Shown here: positions 1 to 7,997 of the stretch, one piece after another
Position numbering within the stretch: position 1 is the first letter of the stretch
Layout of the letters: each line of letters opens with the position of its first letter
Source: Methylobacterium mesophilicum SR1.6/6
Lineage (GTDB): Bacteria > Pseudomonadota > Alphaproteobacteria > Rhizobiales > Beijerinckiaceae
Assembly: GCF_000364445.2 (NCBI RefSeq)
Contig: NZ_CP043538.1
Coordinates: 4,979,447 to 5,043,446, forward strand
Length of the DNA: 64,000 nucleotides
Reading direction: 5' to 3'
Notes under the pieces: generated by a model
Seen by the model: the letters and a program-made list of their open reading frames with translations, nothing else
What the model was told of the DNA's origin: nothing
The model's database searches: none
Translations under genes and position numbers: made by a program

Positions 1-2285
1 GCCGCGGCCGGGGTCGGCAGCGCCTTGAAGGCGCCGTCGAGCAGCGTCCGCGCCGCGGTCTCGGCGTCGGCCCGCGCCTTGAGCTTGGCGCCGAAATCGC
101 CAGCCTGCTCCCGCGCCTCGGCCGGCAGCGCCGCGAAGGCGGTCGCGGCCGCCGGGAGGTCGCCGCGGTCGAGGGCCGCCTGGACCTTGGCGGCCGGATC
201 GTCCGACGCCTCCGGCGCCGCCGGGGCATCGACCTTGCGCACCTGAACGAGCCCGTCGGCCATGCTGAGGAGCTTGGTGCGGAAGTCGCCGGTCTCGGCC
301 GCAGTCTTGGCGCGCTGCGCCTGTCTCTGGGCGGCGATGCGCTCGGCGATCGGCTGGAAATCGTCGGCCAGCCGGGACGCCGTGGGGGCGCCGGTCTCGG
401 CGAAGGGGGCGAGCGCCTGGGCCTGCGCGTCGGTATCCGGATCGAGCTTGCGCAGGGTCGCCAGCGGCTCCGCGAAGGGCATCCCGGATTCCAGGGCCGC
501 CGCCACGCGGTCGGTCACGACGACCCGGAGGGCGGCCTGGACCGTACCGGCCTCGGCGCGCTGCGCCACGCTCTTGTCGAGCGCCGCGATCTTGTCGGCC
601 TGCTCCTGGAGGCGCCGGTCGACGGCCTTCGCAGCCTCAGCGGCCTGGGTCTGACCGGCCTCGGCGGCGGTGCGGCTGGCCTGGGTCGCGGCCTGCACCG
701 CCTCGGTGGCGGCCTTCACCCGTTCGTCGAGGGCCTGCTGCAGCGAATCGAGGCGCTGGCCCAGGGCCGCGTCGGCCTCGGCATTGGCCTTGGTCTTCTG
801 ATCCACCGTGCTCTGCAGCGCGGCGAGCTTCTGCGAGGCGTCGTCGGAGGCGCCCTTGTTGGCGCCGCTCGCCTCGACGGCCTTCAGGCGCGCCTCAAGA
901 TCGGCGAGCTGCTTGCCGCTCTCCTGGACCGCGTTGAGCTTGGAACCGGCGGCCTGGTCGCGGCCGGGTTCCTGGCCCGGCTCCTCCTGCAGGGCGGCCA
1001 CGCGCTGGTCGAGGCTGTCGAGGCGCGCGATCAAGTCCGCCGGAACGGCGGGCGCCTGACCCGAGGCGGACCCGTCCGGCGCGGCCGCAGCCGGAGCGGG
1101 GGCGCCGGCGGCCTTGTCCAGCGCCTGCTTGGCGCTCGACTCGGCGGCGGCGACCCGCTTGTCGAGGGCGGTCAGCGCATCGCGCGAGGGGAGCCCGTCG
1201 AAGCGTTTGTCGAGGGCCGCGATCTGGCCCGAGAGCTTCTGGTCGAGGGCGTCGAGGCGCGGATCCGGTCCGATGCCGGCCTTCTCGGCGCCGAACAGCA
1301 GGCCCGCGCCGATCACTCCGCCGAGCAAGCCGGCGGCCGCGAGGGAGCCGAAGCCGGCCCGGGCCCGGCCGGGGGCGGCCGCCCCGCGCGTCGCGCTGTC
1401 GGCCGCGGCCGGGATCGGCCCCCTCGGCGGCTCCTTCCTGTCCGCCGCAGAGTCCTTGGCCGAGTCCTTGGCCGGGTCCTTGGCCGCGTCCTTGGGAGGC
1501 TCCTTCCCGGAGGTCGGAGAATCCGGGATGCGCTTGGCCTTCATGTCGATGATCGGCCCCGCCGTCACCGCACCGGCCGCCACCGTGCCGGCGGCGCCCG
1601 AGGCCGGTCCGCCTGGACGGGCCCCGGTTTGAGGCCCTGGGCCAGTCTGGCCCGCCTTCGGAGGCTCGGCCTTCGGATCCGACGTGCCGGGCCCCGCCTT
1701 CGCGCCGAAAGCCGACGATGCGGCGGAGGCCGTCGGGGATGCGGTTGTCGAGGATGAGGCGGTCGTCGAGGATGAGGCCGTCGCGTCCGTCCTGGCCGTC
1801 GGCCCCGACGAGCCCGTGAGACCGGTCTTCGGCGGCTCCGTCTTCGTTTCGGTCTTGGCGGGCTCGGCTTTGATGCCGTCCGGCTTGATGGCGGCCGGCT
1901 GGGCAGCCGGCGCGGCCGACGGCCTCGGGCCGCTGGCGTTGGCACCCGGCCTTCCGGCGTCCGGCCGCGCGTCAGACGTGCCGGGCTTGGCGGCGACCAC
2001 CGGATCGGTCGCCGGCCGGGGCGGCGTCCCGGATCCTTGCCCAGATCCTTGCCCGGATCCCTGCGGCGCATTCGCGGCTGGACCGGGTGTGCCGGGCTTC
2101 CCGCCGCCGGTCGCGGCCGACGACGTGGGCGCCGACGACGTGGACGCCGACGACGTGGACGCCGTGGCGCCGGCCGGTCGGGCCATGGTCCCGGACGGGT
2201 TGGGTTGGCCGGGCTTCCCGGGCGCGGGATCGGGCTTCCGGCCGCCGGATCCGGGCTTGTCGACGTCGCTGGGCGGTGGCGTCAC
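1..2285 (-). CDS. Mitofilin-like (COG4223-type) inner-membrane protein, C-terminus off the left edge
   Basis: The minus-strand frame is open from a GTG at 2285 (in-frame ATG at 2330) to the window edge. GTG is preferred because a GGAGG lies about 7 bases before it. Residues 1-250 or so are a Pro/Ala/Ser/Thr/Lys-rich low-complexity stretch built partly from tandem DNA repeats. Next comes one hydrophobic membrane segment (FGSLAAAGLLGGVIGAGLLF, about residues 305-325). A long Ala/Gln/Asp/Lys-rich probable coiled coil (LDQRVAAL, LDSLQQALDERV) follows, then a helical C-terminal region. This order of disordered region, single anchor and coiled coil matches alphaproteobacterial mitofilin relatives, which sit next to hemD in many genomes. 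The family is thought to act in membrane shaping or heme-pathway organisation; that role is not visible here. The gene is 105 bp downstream of hemD on the same strand. All plus-strand ORFs here are shadows. Confidence 0.8.
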   Translation of the reverse strand, partial: MTPPPSDVDKPGSGGRKPDPAPGKPGQPNPSGTMARPAGATASTSSASTSSAPTSSAATGGGKPGTPGPAANAPQGSGQGSGQGSGTPPRPATDPVVAAKPGTSDARPDAGRPGANASGPRPSAAPAAQPAAIKPDGIKAEPAKTETKTEPPKTGLTGSSGPTARTDATASSSTTASSSTTASPTASAASSAFGAKAGPGTSDPKAEPPKAGQTGPGPQTGARPGGPASGAAGTVAAGAVTAGPIIDMKAKRIPDSPTSGKEPPKDAAKDPAKDSAKDSAADRKEPPRGPIPAAADSATRGAAAPGRARAGFGSLAAAGLLGGVIGAGLLFGAEKAGIGPDPRLDALDQKLSGQIAALDKRFDGLPSRDALTALDKRVAAAESSAKQALDKAAGAPAPAAAAPDGSASGQAPAVPADLIARLDSLDQRVAALQEEPGQEPGRDQAAGSKLNAVQESGKQLADLEARLKAVEASGANKGASDDASQKLAALQSTVDQKTKANAEADAALGQRLDSLQQALDERVKAATEAVQAATQASRTAAEAGQTQAAEAAKAVDRRLQEQADKIAALDKSVAQRAEAGTVQAALRVVVTDRVAAALESGMPFAEPLATLRKLDPDTDAQAQALAPFAETGAPTASRLADDFQPIAERIAAQRQAQRAKTAAETGDFRTKLLSMADGLVQVRKVDAPAAPEASDDPAAKVQAALDRGDLPAAATAFAALPAEAREQAGDFGAKLKARADAETAARTLLDGAFKALPTPAA
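1450..1497. repeat. Four 12-bp tandem repeats inside the mitofilin-like gene
   Basis: Four near-identical copies of a 12-bp unit (GAGTCCTTGGCC and variants) read on the minus strand as Lys-Asp-x-Ala repeats. Nearby in the same low-complexity region are a 2 x 18-bp repeat (1744-1779) and a 12-bp repeat (2031-2063) coding Gly-Ser-Gly-Gln. Such in-frame repeats often vary in copy number between strains. Confidence 0.75.
2119..2163. repeat. Three 15-bp tandem repeats inside the mitofilin-like gene
   Basis: Three copies of a 15-bp unit (GACGACGTGGACGCC, with one base different in the first copy) lie head to tail. On the minus strand they code for Ala/Ser/Thr-rich pentapeptides. The repeat keeps the frame and lies in the disordered N-terminal region. 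Confidence 0.8.
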
Positions 2286-2390
2286 GGGCAAGTCCTCCAA
2301 CTTTTCGGCGTCGCCGCGTCCCCCTAGCATCGCGGCGGCGCCGAGCGCGAGGGCGAGATACGGCGGCTCGCGCTCCCTGTCACCGCACCC

Positions 2391-3098
2391 TTAGAGGGGG
2401 TGCGGCCCGAGAGCGTCGAGCAGTTCCGCTTCGCGCGGGCGGGCCGCGACGAAATGGACCGGGACGCCGGCCGCTTCCAGGGCCGCGGCGACATCCACCG
2501 ATAGGCAGTAATGCCTCAACCCGCGGAAAGCTCCGCCGTGACCTGCGGCTTCCGCCAACGCCAGGGCGACGGCGGCGCTGCGCCGGGAGTAGTGGAGGGC
2601 GGCCTCGAGGCGTCCGCCGGCCAGGGCGCCGTCGACGGCGTCCGGCAACCGGGACAGTGCCTCCGCCGCGTAGGCCACGAGGGTCGCGACCCGGAAGCCG
2701 GCCGCCGTCAGCGTCGCCGCCGGTTCGTCCTTGCGCTCGGCTCCGGCGGCGTGGAGCAGGCGCGCCCCGGGCGGAAGCGTATCGGCCACCAGGGCGGCAA
2801 GCCCGGAGCCCTCCCCCGGACCCTCCCGCACGGGGCCGAGCCCGGCCCGGGCCGCCAGGGCGGCCGTCCGGGCGCCGACGGCGAAGACCGGCAGGCCGCG
2901 CAGCGCCGGTTCGTCCTGCAGGACCGGCACCGCGTTGGCGCTGGTGAGGAGCAGCGCGTCGAAGGGGCCGGCGGGCGGGGCGGCACCAGTGGGCCGCACC
3001 ACCAGGACCGGGGCGATCAGGGGCGCGTGGCCCCGCGCCGCGAGGGCGGCGCCGGAGCGCGTCGCACCGGGCTCGGGCCGCGCGACCCAGACGTGCAA
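2391..3098 (-). CDS. hemD: Uroporphyrinogen-III synthase
   Basis: This 235-residue protein has the length and features of HemD, which closes hydroxymethylbilane to uroporphyrinogen III in heme, cobalamin and bacteriochlorophyll synthesis. The N-terminus (VWVARPEPGATRSGAALAAR) is the usual HemD opening. A LLLTSANAV segment follows at about residues 50-58 and an AVGARTAALA segment at about 75-84. HemD is poorly conserved, so these segments and the context carry the call. The start is TTG at 3098, with GAGG shortly upstream. It starts 4 bp after the epimerase-like gene and is followed by the mitofilin-like gene, an arrangement common in alphaproteobacteria. Confidence 0.85.
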   Translation of the reverse strand: MHVWVARPEPGATRSGAALAARGHAPLIAPVLVVRPTGAAPPAGPFDALLLTSANAVPVLQDEPALRGLPVFAVGARTAALAARAGLGPVREGPGEGSGLAALVADTLPPGARLLHAAGAERKDEPAATLTAAGFRVATLVAYAAEALSRLPDAVDGALAGGRLEAALHYSRRSAAVALALAEAAGHGGAFRGLRHYCLSVDVAAALEAAGVPVHFVAARPREAELLDALGPHPL

Positions 3099-3102
3099 GA
3101 CC

Positions 3103-3978
3103 TCAGCCTTCCAGCGTCAGGCGCACGCCGTGGCGCGCCTCGGCACCCGGGGCGAGCAGGCGCTGCGAATCGCGCTCGGCGAGCGGGCCGGCGAAATCCG
3201 CCCAGTCGGCGTAGCCGGTCCAGCATTCGAGCGACAGGAACGGCGCCGTCGGCTTGGTCCAGACGGCGAGGTGCGGGAAATCCGCCATCTCCATGCGGAT
3301 CGCCTTTCCGGGCCCGGTAAAGCGCATCCGGCGGCTGCGGGCGTTCCGGAACACGAAGGCCTCGGTGAAGAGCGCCGGATCGAGGGGCAGGGTGTCGCCG
3401 GCGAGCGGGATCGGCTGCTCGTCGCGCAGCAGCAGGCCGCCGGGGCCGACCTGCGGGGCGAACGGGCGCTCCGCGTGCTCGAACGCCACCGCGTAGCCGC
3501 CGTCCCGGGCGCGCGTGCCGCCCGCGAACGGCCAGGGGAAGGCCGGATGGAACCCGAGCGCGTAGGGCAGGGGGCCATCCCCGGTATTGGCCACGGTCAC
3601 GTCGAGATCGAGGCCGGCCGGGCGGACCCGGGCGGCGACGTCGAGGCGGAAGGCGAAGGGATAATGCGCCCGGCTCTCGGGCCCGTCGGTGAGGCGCAGC
3701 GTCACCGCGTCGGCGCTCTGCGCGACCACCCGGAACGGCAGGTCGCGGGCGAAGCCGTGCTGGCCCATCGGGTAGCTGTCGGACCCGACCCGCACCTGCC
3801 CGCCCGCCGAGGCGCCGACCACCGGGAAGAGCCAGGGGGCGTGGCGGTTCCAGTGCGCCGGGTCGCCGCTCCAGAGGTACTCGGCCCCGCCGACCCGCCA
3901 GGAGACCGGCTCGGCCCCGTGCGTGACGAGCGCGGCCGTGGTGCCGTCCGGGGCGGTCAGGTCGATGCGCGCGCTCAC
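3103..3978 (-). CDS. Aldose 1-epimerase family protein (GalM-like mutarotase)
   Basis: A 291-residue member of the galactose-mutarotase-like superfamily (COG2017), which interconverts the alpha and beta anomers of aldoses or hexose phosphates. Recognisable parts are LVTHGAEPVSWR near the start, the NRHAPWLFPVVG segment at about residues 43-54, GQHGFARDLPF with the conserved His at about 70-80, and LGFHPAFPWPF with the second His at about 140-150. I chose the GTG at 3978 because GGGAGG lies a few bases upstream; the open frame continues upstream to 4587 but that part is unlike the family. The stop is 4 bp before hemD, so the two are probably co-transcribed. The substrate is not known. Confidence 0.85.
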   Translation of the reverse strand: MSARIDLTAPDGTTAALVTHGAEPVSWRVGGAEYLWSGDPAHWNRHAPWLFPVVGASAGGQVRVGSDSYPMGQHGFARDLPFRVVAQSADAVTLRLTDGPESRAHYPFAFRLDVAARVRPAGLDLDVTVANTGDGPLPYALGFHPAFPWPFAGGTRARDGGYAVAFEHAERPFAPQVGPGGLLLRDEQPIPLAGDTLPLDPALFTEAFVFRNARSRRMRFTGPGKAIRMEMADFPHLAVWTKPTAPFLSLECWTGYADWADFAGPLAERDSQRLLAPGAEARHGVRLTLEG

Positions 3979-4079
3979 AGGTTCCTCCCGGTCCTCTCGA
4001 TGAGCCGAGGTAACGGAGGCAGGGCGGGGGGCAAGGGGCCACGCATCAGGCCGCTCATCAGGCCGCTCATCGCGCCGAT

Positions 4080-5831
4080 TCACGCCGCCGTGCCGAGCCC
4101 CGGCAGAACCACCGCGGGCGGCCCGGAGGCCACGAGCCGCCCCGCCTCCAGCACGTGGACCGCGTCGGCGGCCTCCAGCGTCGAGAGGCGGTGGGCGATC
4201 AGGATCAGGGTCCGCCGGCCCGCCAGCGCCTGGAGCGCCCGCATCACGGCCCCTTGCGTCTCCTCGTCGAGGGCCGAGGTCGCCTCGTCGAACACGATCA
4301 CGTCCGGATCGTGGTAGAGCGCCCGGGCGATGCCGAGGCGCTGGCGCTGTCCACCCGAGAGGCGCGCCCCGCGCTCGCCGACCCGCGCGCCGTAGCCGTG
4401 CGGCAGCGCCGTGACGAAGTCGTGGGCGCCCGCCAGCCGCGCCGCGCGCTCGACGGCGGCGCGATCCGGCGCGTCGATCCCGAGGGCGATGTTCTCCGCC
4501 ACCGTGCCGTCCACCAGGAACACGTCCTGCGGCACGTAGCCGATGCGGTTCTGCCAAGCCGGCAGCGTCCCGGGATCGAGGGGGCATCCGTCCACGGTGA
4601 TCCGCCCCGCGCCCGGGCTCAGGACCCCGAGGATCAGGCCGGCGAGCGTCGACTTGCCCGAGCCCGTCCGGCCGGCGAGCCCGACCGTGGTGTGGACGGG
4701 GATTGTCAGATCGATGCCGGAGAGGGCCGGCCGGCCGGTGCCGTAGTCGAAGCCGATCCCTTCGAGCCGGATCTCCCGCGCGAAGGGCAGGCGTTCCGCG
4801 GTGCGGGGCAGGGAGGTGCGCTCGTCGGCGAGTTCGTCGACGATCACCCGCACCGCCGGCAGGGTGAAGCGCATCAGCGCCACCGAGGTGAAGATGTTCT
4901 GGAAGGCCGGCAGCATGCGGTAGCCCGCGAAGGCGAACAGGCCGAGCAGCGGCAGGATCCCGGCGACGTCCAGCCCCTGGGCCAGCGCGAACAGCACCAC
5001 CACGATCACGCCGCCGAAGGCGAGGGCCTCGATCACGAAGCGCGGCATCTGGCCGGTGAGCAGGCTCGCCGCCGTGGCGACCGCGTAGGCGCGGGCCGGG
5101 GCGTCGAACCGGCCCGCGAAGGCCTCGGCCCGGCCGTAGAGCTTGAGTTCGGTGAGCGCCCCGAAGGTCTCCTGGACGATCCGGAAGCGGGCCTCGTTGT
5201 CGGCGACCGTGCGCGCCCCCAGCCGCGCGAGCCGCGCCCGCATCACGAGGTAGATCCCGACATAGAGCCCGCCGAAGCCGCCGCCGAGGATCAGCGCGAG
5301 CTGCGGCGCGTAGGCCAGCAGGAACGCGATCACCGCCAGCGCCGAGCTCGCCCGCGAGGCCAGCACGGTGGCCGGGGTGAGGGCGCCCACCACCAGCCGG
5401 TCGGTCTCGGAGAGCACGTTCTTGGCGAGCTCGGCGCTGTTGGCCCGCGTGAAGAACAGCCGCTCGCGGTCGAGGTAGCGGAACAGCAGGCGCCGGCTGA
5501 AGCCGTAGCCCGCCAGATGCGTGAACCGGAGCTGCGCGTAGGTCAGCCCGGCATTGACCAGCGCGGTGACGAGGATCGCCACCAGGGCGGCGGCGCCGGT
5601 CGCCAGCAGGAAGCCGCGCTCGTCGGTCAGCCCGAGGAGCGCCCGCGCCTGGACCAGGTAGGGGATGCGGGTCGCCGCCGACGGGTCGCCGACCAGCGTC
5701 AGGAACGGGATCACCGAGGCGACGCCCACCACCTCCAGAAGCGCCGCCACCGCCAGCCCGAGGGCGATGAGCGCCAGCCGCCGCCGGTCGGGCGCCCGCA
5801 TGGCGCGGACGAGGTCGATCAGCGCACGCAT
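4080..5831 (-). CDS. ABC exporter with fused membrane and ATPase domains (PglK-like)
   Basis: A 583-residue ABC half-transporter. The N-terminal half holds about six hydrophobic segments (LALIALGLAVAALLEVVGVA first). The C-terminal half is an ATPase with Walker A GRTGSGKST at about 385-393, the signature LSGGQRQ at about 491-497, and Walker B VIVFDEATSALD followed by a switch His (LIAHR). The opening with ALLEVVGVASVIPFL resembles PglK-type lipid-linked oligosaccharide flippases. The substrate cannot be read from sequence, and other lipid or drug exporters are possible. It is on the same strand as the mutarotase-like gene, 101 bp upstream of it. No glycan cluster is next to it. Confidence 0.85.
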   Translation of the reverse strand: MRALIDLVRAMRAPDRRRLALIALGLAVAALLEVVGVASVIPFLTLVGDPSAATRIPYLVQARALLGLTDERGFLLATGAAALVAILVTALVNAGLTYAQLRFTHLAGYGFSRRLLFRYLDRERLFFTRANSAELAKNVLSETDRLVVGALTPATVLASRASSALAVIAFLLAYAPQLALILGGGFGGLYVGIYLVMRARLARLGARTVADNEARFRIVQETFGALTELKLYGRAEAFAGRFDAPARAYAVATAASLLTGQMPRFVIEALAFGGVIVVVLFALAQGLDVAGILPLLGLFAFAGYRMLPAFQNIFTSVALMRFTLPAVRVIVDELADERTSLPRTAERLPFAREIRLEGIGFDYGTGRPALSGIDLTIPVHTTVGLAGRTGSGKSTLAGLILGVLSPGAGRITVDGCPLDPGTLPAWQNRIGYVPQDVFLVDGTVAENIALGIDAPDRAAVERAARLAGAHDFVTALPHGYGARVGERGARLSGGQRQRLGIARALYHDPDVIVFDEATSALDEETQGAVMRALQALAGRRTLILIAHRLSTLEAADAVHVLEAGRLVASGPPAVVLPGLGTAA

Positions 5832-5910
5832 CGGATCGAGGGGTGAGGCGGGACGGGTCGCATGGCCGGGCCGGGCTTAAGGGTGCCGTCCCGGCCTGTC
5901 CACGGCGGGC

Positions 5911-6228
5911 TCAGTCGAGCTTCCTGCGGGAGGCGAGATCCACGTCGCCGGTCTGGCTTGTGAAGGTCAGCGTCTTCGCGCCCCCATCCGCCTGCGCCAC
6001 CCCGCCGATCCGGTGATCGCCGCTGTCGTAGGTCGAGACCTGACCGTCGCGCTCGATCAGCAGCCGGTTCTTGTCCGGGAAGACGGCGTATTTCATGCCG
6101 TTCTGGGCGCCGCTGGTGGAGGGTTCCCCGAGATTCTTCGGCCACCAGGGCTCCGCGCCCTTCATCGGTTCCATGGGCTTCATCGGCTCCATGGGCTTCA
6201 TGGGTTTCATCGGCTCCACGGCACGCAC
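5911..6228 (-). CDS. Small conserved protein with Met-Lys-Pro / Met-Glu-Pro repeats
   Basis: A 105-residue protein with a short tandem repeat of Met-Lys-Pro and Met-Glu-Pro triplets (residues 7-25), followed by a compact domain beginning WWPKNLGEP. That domain contains NGMKYAVFPDKNRLLIE and STYDSGDHRIGGV. I recall similar short proteins in rhizobia but cannot name a domain. There is no signal peptide or membrane segment. The listed start is GTG at 6228; a GTG at 6219 has a GGAG about 8 bases upstream and is equally likely. The direct DNA repeats in the N-terminal region suggest slippage-based growth. Function unknown. Confidence 0.65.
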   Translation of the reverse strand: MRAVEPMKPMKPMEPMKPMEPMKGAEPWWPKNLGEPSTSGAQNGMKYAVFPDKNRLLIERDGQVSTYDSGDHRIGGVAQADGGAKTLTFTSQTGDVDLASRRKLD

Positions 6229-6303
6229 TCCCGCCTCGCGAAAGACAGGAGGACGCGGCAGGGCGGGAAGGGTTGCATGGCGTCGAACCCGTCCCGGCCC
6301 GGA

Positions 6304-6996
6304 TCACAGCATCGGCCGCTCGCGCACCTGACCGTCGAAGCCGACATGGAGCTGGCGTTCGCGCCCGTCCCGGTCCTTGGCGGCGACCTCCAGATGGCGC
6401 GGCCCGCGGCCGGTGATGCGCACGTCGCTGTAGCCGGCCGCCTGGACCGAGGCCGTCAGGCCCGCCAGATCGGGCTTCGGCCCGAGGCCGATCCGATCCT
6501 TCGCCCAGTCCAGGCTGCCCATCGGCGGGCCGCCGGCCGGCCCGAGCAGGTTGGTGCGCCCGTCCCCGTGGGTCAGGACCCGGGCGTGCAGGAAGCCGGT
6601 CTCGAACCGCCCCTGGACGGTCACGGTCTCGCCCTTGGCGACGAGACCGCCGCCCTCACCCTCGCGGCCGGTCTCCACCAGGGCCCGGCCGGTCCCGTCC
6701 TGGACCACGAACTTGTTGCCGAAGATCTCGGCGACCTCGCCCTTGACGGCGGTCGCCCCGGAGGGGGCCAGGGCCTGGATCGCCACGGGCGCCACGGGCG
6801 TCGGCTGGAACGCCGTGCCCTGGGCCAGGGACAGGCCCACGGCGCCGAGCAGCAGTGGGGCCGCCACCGCGCCCACCACCCAGGTCCGGCGGGGGATCGG
6901 GGGCCGCCGCGGACCGGCCGCATCAAGACCCGGCTCGGGGATCTCCCGGGCCGTGCCGTCGATGGTCTTGTCGTTCGTCGTCCTGTCGTCCGTCAT
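6304..6996 (-). CDS. Membrane-anchored protein with OB-fold-like and PepSY-like regions
   Basis: A 230-residue protein with a polar N-terminus, one hydrophobic anchor (about residues 40-60, VVGAVAAPLLLGAVGLSLAQ), and an OB-fold-like segment at about 85-150 (VKGEVAEIFGNKFVVQDGTG, then ETVTVQGRF). The C-terminal 60 residues look like PepSY (VQAAGYSDVRITGRGPRHLEV, then VGFDGQVRE). The region after the anchor is probably periplasmic. It is divergent from the two-component system at 7332, and a PhoP-box-like repeat lies 85 bp upstream, so I infer that it is a target or accessory of that system. PepSY proteins are often found beside PhoPQ/PmrAB-like pairs. The domain calls are by eye and tentative. 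Confidence 0.7.
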   Translation of the reverse strand: MTDDRTTNDKTIDGTAREIPEPGLDAAGPRRPPIPRRTWVVGAVAAPLLLGAVGLSLAQGTAFQPTPVAPVAIQALAPSGATAVKGEVAEIFGNKFVVQDGTGRALVETGREGEGGGLVAKGETVTVQGRFETGFLHARVLTHGDGRTNLLGPAGGPPMGSLDWAKDRIGLGPKPDLAGLTASVQAAGYSDVRITGRGPRHLEVAAKDRDGRERQLHVGFDGQVRERPML

Positions 6997-7331
6997 GGTG
7001 TGTCGCCTCTGAAGGGTCCGGATCCGCTCGATCCGTGGCCCCTTGGTACGGCGGCGTCGCCAATCCGGTCTGAACCGCCCGGTTCAGGCCCGGTTAAACC
7101 CGGCCCCGTAGACCGCGTCCGGCGGAACCCGTGCCGCCTCAACGATTTGGCGGCAGGCGCTGAGGCAGGCCGGCAGATCGGCGCCCACGTGCCATGGGCT
7201 TAACAGGCGACGTGAAGACACAGCTATAAATTTCTCTTCAAGTTGGATTTTCCACGGTTTTTGTTGGGCACGGTGCGCTCCGGCGGGGTTCGATTCCCGG
7301 CTTCGAAGGCCGGGCGGGGGAGACGGGACGG
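6997..7331. promoter_or_regulatory. Divergent promoter region of the PepSY-like gene and the two-component system
   Basis: This 335-bp gap between divergent genes contains no convincing ORF. It holds an 18-bp perfect palindrome at 7070-7087 (arms CTGAACCG and CGGTTCAG), a PhoP-box-like repeat at 7081-7097, and an A/T-rich patch at about 7220-7265 that stands out from the surrounding GC. A possible plus-strand promoter is TTAACA at 7200-7205 and TATAAA at 7225-7230, with a rather long 19-base spacer. Confidence 0.5.
7081..7097 (+). promoter_or_regulatory. PhoP-box-like direct repeat
   Basis: GGTTCA, five bases, then GGTTAA: two hexamers at 11-bp spacing, close to the enterobacterial PhoP box (G/T)GTTTA-N5-(G/T)GTTTA. 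The first hexamer is also the right arm of the palindrome at 7070-7087. Binding by the response regulator encoded at 7332 is inference. Confidence 0.45.
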
Positions 7332-7997
7332 GTGAAGATCCTGCTGGTGGAGGACGATGCGGCGCTGGCCGCCGAGGTGGCCAAGGTCCTGCGCGCGGAG
7401 AACTTCGTGCTCGACCAGGCCGCCACCGGCGAGGACGCCCAGCATCTCGGCGCGACGGAGGGCTACGACGCCGTCGTGCTCGACCTCGGCCTGCCGAAGG
7501 GCGACGGCGTCTCGGTGTTGCAGGCCTGGCGGGCGGCCGGTCGGACGCACCCGGTGCTGGTTCTCACCGCCCGGGACGGCTGGAGCGACAAAGTCGCGGC
7601 CTTCAAGGCCGGCGCGGACGATTACCTCGTCAAGCCGTTCCGCGTCGAGGAACTGGTGATCCGCCTGCGCGCCCTGGTGCGCCGGTCCCAGGGGGGCGGG
7701 GCGAGCCGGCTCGCCTGCGGTCCGCTGAGCTTCGATCCCGGGCTCGGGGCCTTCGAGCACGAGGGCCTGCCGCTCAGGCTCACCGGCCTCGAATGGCGGG
7801 TCCTGTCCTGCCTGATGCTCAACCGCGAGACGGTGGTGCCGCGCCTCCACCTGATCGAGCGGGTCTACGAGGGCGACGCCGACGTCGATTCGAACTCGGT
7901 GGAGGTGATCATCACGCGGCTGCGCCGGAAGATCGCCCCGGCCCGGATCGAGAGCGTGCGCGGCCACGGCTACCGCCTCCACGCGGACCCCGCCTGA
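7332..7997 (+). CDS. OmpR/PhoP-type response regulator
   Basis: A 221-residue two-domain regulator. The receiver domain (1-115) has the acidic pair EDD at 7-9, the phospho-acceptor Asp51 in VLDLGLPKGDG, and the conserved Lys in LVKPF at about 102. The C-terminal winged helix (about 125-220) has RLTGLEWRVLSCLM, VYEGDADVDSNSVEVII and VRGHGYRL, which are typical of OmpR-family members such as PhoP/QseB. The start is GTG at 7332 behind GGGGGAG. Its stop overlaps the ATG of the kinase (TGATG), so the pair is translationally coupled. The signal is not known; PhoQ-like systems usually sense divalent cations, acid or envelope stress. Confidence 0.92.
   Translation: MKILLVEDDAALAAEVAKVLRAENFVLDQAATGEDAQHLGATEGYDAVVLDLGLPKGDGVSVLQAWRAAGRTHPVLVLTARDGWSDKVAAFKAGADDYLVKPFRVEELVIRLRALVRRSQGGGASRLACGPLSFDPGLGAFEHEGLPLRLTGLEWRVLSCLMLNRETVVPRLHLIERVYEGDADVDSNSVEVIITRLRRKIAPARIESVRGHGYRLHADPA

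Noticed and set aside
4155..5846. 563-codon plus-strand open frame opposite the ABC exporter
   Set aside because: Rich in His, Arg, Glu and Gln as expected of a G/C-rich reverse frame; the ABC frame has all motifs.
7285..7300. GGTTCGATTCCCGG, which looks like a tRNA T-arm
   Set aside because: No acceptor stem, anticodon arm or CCA can be built around it; probably chance in a G/C-rich leader.
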